From Marinosulfonomonas sp. (GTDB taxonomy: Bacteria > Pseudomonadota > Alphaproteobacteria > Rhodobacterales > Rhodobacteraceae), in the NCBI GenBank assembly GCA_030625325.1, contig DAOURA010000004.1:1-36428 (forward strand): a stretch of DNA of 36,428 nt, in the 5' to 3' direction. Numbering within the stretch: the stretch's first letter is position 1; every line of letters starts with the position of its first letter. The notes beneath the pieces were generated by a model that had not been told where the DNA came from, ran no database searches, and was given only the letters and a program-made list of their open reading frames with translations. This document shows, one piece after another, positions 32,516-36,428 of the stretch. The position numbers and the translations under genes are program-made.

Positions 32516-33661
32516 TTATTCGGTCGGTGGTGCCAGCAACGCGGTGTCATCGATTACAGAGTGATGGCGCCATTCACCATCTTTCACAATTTGAACCTGT
32601 ACCGACTTTTGAACTTCGCCAAGCTGATTGAAGGTTATCCGCCCTGTTGACGCCGTCAGGTCTGTTGCAGAGATCGCATCGCGTAGCGCTTCCCCGCCCA
32701 TGGCGCCGGATGATTGCAGCGCAGCTGCCAGTACCTTAATCGCGGTATGCGCAGAGGCGGCAACCATATCAGACTTGTGGCCGGATCTTTTCTCGAATGC
32801 CGCGATAAAGTCCTGTGTCTCTGTCGCAGAAGAATCGCGATCAAGTGACGTTGTTATGATCGTGCCTTCGGCTGCTGCACCCGCAATATTGATGTAGTTT
32901 TGCGAGTCATACCCTTCCTGGCCAATAACTGTCGTCGTGATACCTGCCGCCCGCAATTGGTTGACCAGAGGGCCGGCTGTAAAGAAATAGCCAGTGGCAT
33001 AGATGACGTCAGGGTTGTCGGCGCGGATCTTGGACACGATTGGTCCAAATTGGCGATCTTTGATGCTGTATTCGTATTCACCAATCACCTGGATGCCATA
33101 ATCACCGGCAACCTCTTTAAAGCCCGACGCAAGCGACTTACCAAAGTCATTTTGCAGCGTTACGATCACGGCTTTTTTCAGACCAAGTGACTCACCAACC
33201 AATTTGGCCCCAGCACGTCCTTGTACTTCGCCTACAAATGATGTGCGGAAGACATAATCACCAGCACGCGTAATATCAGGATGGATTGCAAAAGCAGAGA
33301 TGTATGGAATACCAGCTTCCTGGAAAATCCCTGCGGCTGCCCGCGTAGCACCCGAATAGCTGCCCGAAACCCCGGCAACAACGTCATCACGCTCGATCAG
33401 TTTTTGCGCAATTGGAACGGATTCCTTTGGTGAAGCCTGATCGTCGTAAACGATAAGTTCCAGCATATCGCCGTTGATACCACCAGCGCCGTTGATTTGC
33501 TCGACGGCAAGCTCGGCCCCGCCCAGGGCTGATTTCCCGTCCGCCGCAGCGAACCCGGTAAGCGGTACATTGAAGCCAATTTTGATGTTTTCGGCGAAAC
33601 CAGGCGAGACCATCGAGCCAAGCCCGATGGTTGCCGCCAGAAGTGTTGTTCGTAGTGTCAT
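32516..33661 (-). CDS. ABC transporter periplasmic substrate-binding protein (LivK/amide-binding type)
   Basis: A 381-residue class I periplasmic binding protein. The signal peptide MTLRTTLLAATIGLGSMVSP ends at GFA before the mature start ENIKIGFNVPLTG. The sequence then follows the Leu/Ile/Val-binding fold: ELAVEQINGAGGINGDMLELIVYDDQASP near 48-76, SGSYSGATRAAAGIFQEAGIPYIS near 98-121, and a second lobe from KAVIVTLQNDFGKS. The ligand cannot be deduced. It is the first gene of the minus-strand liv operon and is divergent from a GntR-family regulator that probably controls it. GGGAG upstream of the ATG at 33661 decides the start. Confidence 0.92.
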   Translation of the reverse strand: MTLRTTLLAATIGLGSMVSPGFAENIKIGFNVPLTGFAAADGKSALGGAELAVEQINGAGGINGDMLELIVYDDQASPKESVPIAQKLIERDDVVAGVSGSYSGATRAAAGIFQEAGIPYISAFAIHPDITRAGDYVFRTSFVGEVQGRAGAKLVGESLGLKKAVIVTLQNDFGKSLASGFKEVAGDYGIQVIGEYEYSIKDRQFGPIVSKIRADNPDVIYATGYFFTAGPLVNQLRAAGITTTVIGQEGYDSQNYINIAGAAAEGTIITTSLDRDSSATETQDFIAAFEKRSGHKSDMVAASAHTAIKVLAAALQSSGAMGGEALRDAISATDLTASTGRITFNQLGEVQKSVQVQIVKDGEWRHHSVIDDTALLAPPTE

Positions 33662-33986
33662 TTTATTCTCCCAGTTCAGGTGTCGTTTCATATTTGCAGG
33701 GGCATTTTAGTAAGTGCTTGGTTTCAGAATCTTGCGCCGTGAACCTGTTTGTTGCGAGGGCCATCCGACGCGGATCAATACTACTATCCAGCCACATTCA
33801 GGACTGGGATTTCTCAAATATCTAACGAATAATCCGCCTTAATTCACAAATGTCTTGCACTGGCGGAGTCCAGCGCATCCGGGGTTATATGTACACAAGT
33901 ATTAGATACGGCCTTGATTATGTGCATACTTAAAGATATTAAGTATGCACATAAAATAGTCAATTGAATTCTCTCGGCGGCGGAAA
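33662..33986. promoter_or_regulatory. Divergent control region between the liv operon and the GntR gene
   Basis: About 325 bases without a gene, clearly more AT-rich than the flanking genes toward its right end. It holds the large palindrome at 33918-33954. It also holds a related-looking TATGTACACA at about 33888, which resembles the TATGTGCATA half-element of the palindrome. I could not pick a convincing promoter for either gene. Confidence 0.5.
33918..33954. promoter_or_regulatory. Large perfect palindrome, candidate GntR operator
   Basis: TTATGTGCATACTTAA (33918-33933) and TTAAGTATGCACATAA (33939-33954) are exact reverse complements of 16 bases around the spacer AGATA. Each arm contains a near-palindromic ten-mer (TATGTGCATA and TATGCACATA) whose centres are 25 bases apart. 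It lies upstream of the GntR gene and could bind a regulator dimer pair. A bidirectional terminator is a less likely alternative because no gene ends here. Confidence 0.6.
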
Positions 33987-34043
33987 ATGTTCCGAAACCT
34001 ATGCCGAGAGATAAACAAAATAAGACAATTTGAGGACACAGTT

Positions 34044-34745
34044 TTGACAGTTGTCGTCCGACACTCATGGAAAAACGTGCGGAATGAAATCCAAGGTAAA
34101 ATCTTGGACTCCACATACGCACCGGGTGATAAGTTGCCAAAAGACGAGGATATCGCGCGCGATATTGGCTGTGCCCGAACGACCGTTCAGCGCGCTATGC
34201 GGGATTTATCAGACAGCGGAATAGTGGAGAGGCGGCGCAAAGGTGGAACTATCGTGCGCGCCGATCCAGTAACCCGTGCGATATTGGACATCCCGATTAC
34301 CCGCATGGAGGTTGAACAAAAGGGCGGCGTCTATGGCTATCAGCTGTTAGAAATGTCGTCGGGCCTGACACCAGTCCCAGTCACGGCGAATTTTGGTCTT
34401 GGGGCGCCACAAGTAATGTTGCGCATTCAGGCTCTGCATCTGGCCAATCAACGGCCATATATTTACGAGGATCGCTGGGTCTCCTTACAGACGGTGCCTG
34501 ATCTTGCAGATGTTGATCTGAGCAAAAAGAGCGCGAATGAATGGCTTGTACGCAACAAGCCCTACAGTCGTTGTGATCTGAGATTTTATGCGGCGCGCGC
34601 AGGCGACCACTATTCAGGTATTCTCGGCACAGACGTCAACGAAGCACTTTTCGTAATGGAACGCACGACCTGGATCCATACTGACCCAATTACAACGGTC
34701 AAAGCAGTTACGATGCCTGGCTATCAGTTGTTGACGCAGATTTAG
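34044..34745 (+). CDS. GntR-family transcriptional regulator, HutC subfamily
   Basis: About 233 residues. The N-terminal winged helix-turn-helix is clear: WKNVRNEIQGKILDSTYAPGDKLPKDEDIA, then ARTTVQRAMRDLSDSGIVERRRKGGTIV. A C-terminal UTRA effector-binding domain follows, with EDRWVSLQTVPDL, NEWL and EALFVMERTTW. HutC-type regulators usually repress a neighbouring uptake or catabolic operon and are released by the substrate, so the divergent liv operon is the likely target. I prefer the TTG at 34044 because GAGGA lies eight bases upstream and the domain begins just after it. The ATG at 33987 would add 19 residues. The gene is more AT-rich than most neighbours. Confidence 0.88.
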   Translation: MTVVVRHSWKNVRNEIQGKILDSTYAPGDKLPKDEDIARDIGCARTTVQRAMRDLSDSGIVERRRKGGTIVRADPVTRAILDIPITRMEVEQKGGVYGYQLLEMSSGLTPVPVTANFGLGAPQVMLRIQALHLANQRPYIYEDRWVSLQTVPDLADVDLSKKSANEWLVRNKPYSRCDLRFYAARAGDHYSGILGTDVNEALFVMERTTWIHTDPITTVKAVTMPGYQLLTQI

Positions 34746-34844
34746 CCTCCACTCGCTGGGGCTATGTTGTACTGAGATGCCCGTGGGTGTCCGGGATCAG
34801 ACCAGGCGTGGCCGGGCAAGGGGTTCCAATTGTACCCGCGCCCC

Positions 34845-35048
34845 TCACCCCGGCATTTTCCACGCGAACCGGACAAGCACCAGAAGCAATATCACCTCTA
34901 CCGCGCTGCCGAGCAGGAAGTATATCCATGTCTCGTCTATACAGCTGCCGATAATTGTCAGGGCGTATAGCAGCGCCACAATTATGTTGGCCCAGCGGTT
35001 CAGTTTTGGTGGCATGACCAGTGTCAGAAACACCATCAGGCTGGGGTT
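34845..35048 (-). pseudogene. C-terminal remnant of a DUF6326-like membrane protein
   Basis: Minus-strand translation NPSLMVFLTLVMPPKLNRWA, NIIVALLYALTIIGSCIDET, WIYFLLGSAVEVILLLVLVR and FAWKMPG matches, in my recollection, the last half of DUF6326 membrane proteins of about 140 residues. Two membrane helices remain. Upstream of NPSLM the frame has no sign of the family's N-terminal half, so the gene appears truncated. An ATG at 35036 could still give a 63-residue product. It lies between the GntR gene and hemF, at the right edge of the liv segment. Confidence 0.55.
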
Positions 35049-35099
35049 CCTCAGTACTATTGCGCAGGGTTTATGTGGGGGTTGGGGCGTTTGGCAGGC

Positions 35100-35987
35100 T
35101 TATACCCACTTGGCTAATGGTGGCAGACTCATCAATACCGCATTGGCATCATGGCCGGTTTCAAGGCCGAATTTGGTGCCCCGGTCGTAGACCAGATTAT
35201 ATTCGGCATATAGCCCGCGGTGGATCAGTTGGGTGTCTTTGTCGGCGGCGCCCCACGGCGTATCGCGGCGTTTTTCAACGCATGGCACATAGGCGGGCAA
35301 AAACGCACGGCCTGCGGATTGGGTAAAGGCAAAGTCGGCGTTCCAGTCGCCAGTGTTGTGGTCATCAAAAAAGATGCCGCCAACCCCGCGGGCGCGGTTG
35401 CGGTGGGGAACGTAAAAATATTCATCCGCCCATTTTTTATAGCGCGGGTAGTAGGTGGGATCATGAGGATCGCAGTGGGTTTTTTGCACGGCGTGAAAAT
35501 GGGCGGTGTCTTCGGGGTATTCAATGCAGGGGTTCAGGTCTGAACCACCGCCAAACCACCAGGCGTGCGGTGTCCAAAACATCCGCGTGTTCATGTGAAC
35601 CGACGGCGTGTGTGGGTTTTGCATATGCGCCACCAGCGAAATACCCGATGCCCAAAAGCGCGGGTCATCGGCCATGCCGGGCACACCACGGGCGGCCATT
35701 GCGGCCTGTGCGCGTTTGCCCAGTTCCCCCTGCACGGTGGAAATATTGACGCCGACCTTTTCAAAGACCCGCCCGCCGCGCAGCACACTCATCAAGCCAC
35801 CACCTGCGTCTGTGCCATCTTCAGAGGTGCGTTTTGTTTCGCTAAGCTCAAACCGGCCCGGGGGCTGGTCGGCGAATGGGCCGGTTGTCTGGCTGTCTTC
35901 CAGTGCCTCAAAGCGTGCAACAATGTCGTCACGAAGGCTGCGAAACCACGCCGAAGCCTGCGCCTTTTGTCCGATCATTTCATCCAT
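35100..35987 (-). CDS. hemF: Oxygen-dependent coproporphyrinogen III oxidase (HemF)
   Basis: A 295-residue cytoplasmic enzyme of haem synthesis that uses oxygen to decarboxylate two propionates of coproporphyrinogen III. Signature segments are HMNTRMFWTPHAWWFGGGSDLNPCIEYPEDTAHFH near 130-165, RGVGGIFFDDHNTG near 200-213, and the end segment RGTKFGLETGHDANAVLMSLPP. It begins MDEMIGQKAQASAWFRSLRDDIVARFEALED, with AGGGG upstream of the ATG at 35987. The gene is divergent from a small lipoprotein gene. Together with the cobalamin genes it reflects aerobic tetrapyrrole metabolism, though it is not in the same operon. Confidence 0.95.
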   Translation of the reverse strand: MDEMIGQKAQASAWFRSLRDDIVARFEALEDSQTTGPFADQPPGRFELSETKRTSEDGTDAGGGLMSVLRGGRVFEKVGVNISTVQGELGKRAQAAMAARGVPGMADDPRFWASGISLVAHMQNPHTPSVHMNTRMFWTPHAWWFGGGSDLNPCIEYPEDTAHFHAVQKTHCDPHDPTYYPRYKKWADEYFYVPHRNRARGVGGIFFDDHNTGDWNADFAFTQSAGRAFLPAYVPCVEKRRDTPWGAADKDTQLIHRGLYAEYNLVYDRGTKFGLETGHDANAVLMSLPPLAKWV

Positions 35988-36096
35988 ATCATCACCCCTT
36001 TTCGGCGCAAAATCGCATGGCCATCAGTAACCTGCTTTCAAATTCGTCACATGCCATCTATTTTGGGGCCAACGCAACCCATGCAAGGACTGCCCC

Positions 36097-36428
36097 ATGC
36101 GCCCCATCGCCCTGATCGCCCTGTTGACCCTTACCGCCTGTGCCAGCCCGCAGGAAATGTGCATTTACAGCGCCAGTAAAGAAGTCAGGGTTATGTCAGA
36201 TCTGATTTCAACCACGCAAGGTAACATCAATCGCGGCTATGCAATCGGGACCGAAAAATACTTTGAAGACGAACAGCAGGTTTGCGGCCAGATCGACGGC
36301 GAAGACGTGTTTTGCACCATACCGGTCGCCTATTCACGGGATGTGCCGGTTGCGGTTGATCTGGACGCCGAGCAGGCCAAGTTGAATTCCCTGATCAAAA
36401 AGCGCCGGCAACTGCAACAGCGTGCGAA
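36097..36428 (+). CDS. Small lipoprotein, 3' end outside the window
   Basis: At least 110 codons starting MRPIALIALLTLTACASPQE, with a short hydrophobic signal and the lipobox LTAC (C15), so the product should be a lipoprotein. The mature part has four cysteines in the visible stretch counting the lipidated one, and ends in a basic helix (LIKKRRQLQQRA) at the window edge. AAGGA lies about eight bases before the ATG at 36097. I do not recognise a family. It is divergent from hemF with a 109-base gap. Confidence 0.65.
   Translation, partial: MRPIALIALLTLTACASPQEMCIYSASKEVRVMSDLISTTQGNINRGYAIGTEKYFEDEQQVCGQIDGEDVFCTIPVAYSRDVPVAVDLDAEQAKLNSLIKKRRQLQQRA

Noticed and set aside
33844-34140. A 98-codon minus-strand frame across the palindrome and the GntR start
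   Set aside because: It overlaps the conserved GntR winged-helix coding region and shows no homology or ribosome-binding site.
34777-35190. A 137-codon plus-strand frame running into the hemF 3' end
   Set aside because: It crosses hemF on the opposite strand and the DUF6326-like remnant; no signature was seen.
1-36428. CRISPR arrays, tRNA or rRNA genes, prophage or toxin-antitoxin genes
   Set aside because: I scanned the gaps and saw no regularly spaced repeats, no cloverleaf-like sequence and no phage or toxin signatures; short intergenic spaces leave little room for them.

Overview
The window looks like chromosomal DNA from an alphaproteobacterium of the Rhodobacterales (Roseobacter group). 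The evidence is the moderately high GC, the aerobic cobalamin genes (cobN, cobO, cobW, CbtA/CbtB), the mlaA-mlaC pair, the ridA/phosphodiesterase/FemAB-like cluster, the DapA-SmpB pair, and a short intergenic repeat of a kind I recall from this order. No rRNA, tRNA or CRISPR array was seen. Genes are densely packed and often overlap by 1-11 bases.

Layout. 1-1910: the 5' end of rsmD, an FAD/NAD ferredoxin reductase, and a divergent Prx5-type peroxiredoxin. 1921-4387: a minus-strand cluster read ridA, glycerophosphodiesterase, FemAB-like acyltransferase. 4703-6038: mlaA and a Tat-exported mlaC for phospholipid trafficking. 6046-8238: a class A penicillin-binding protein. 8524-9900: amtB with a strong terminator. 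9971-12013: sseA and an aromatic/aspartate aminotransferase. 12105-13826: a small stress-type membrane protein, smpB and dapA. 13978-18564: a soluble lytic transglycosylase, a DMT exporter, mnmD and a divergent FAD oxidoreductase that may be the other half of MnmC. 18561-21190: a MaoC/HTD2-type hydratase and a divergent ThDP enzyme.

21266-28800 is a cobalt and vitamin B12 block. A cobalamin riboswitch precedes cbtB-cbtA-cobW-(GNAT)-cobN, with cobO further on and a small lipoprotein gene on the opposite strand between cobO and cobN. Low B12 would switch on cobalt uptake (CbtAB), the GTPase chaperone CobW and the large cobaltochelatase subunit. Two copies of the short dispersed repeat lie in this block, one of them in frame inside cobN.

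28882-35048 looks like an accessory segment. It starts with a strong G-quadruplex motif and a decayed IS3-type transposase. It continues with a complete branched-chain-amino-acid-type ABC importer (livF, livG, livM, livH and a binding protein) and a divergent GntR/HutC regulator with a near-perfect 37-base palindrome upstream. It ends with the C-terminal stub of a DUF6326 membrane protein. Beyond it the window closes with hemF and the start of a small lipoprotein gene.

Most genes are familiar. The less ordinary items are the repeat translated inside cobN, the structures around the riboswitch leader, the quadruplex motif beside the IS remnant, the large palindrome by the GntR gene, and the TTG-initiated sseA whose start lies against a long hairpin. 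I did not find a convincing wholly new multi-gene system.
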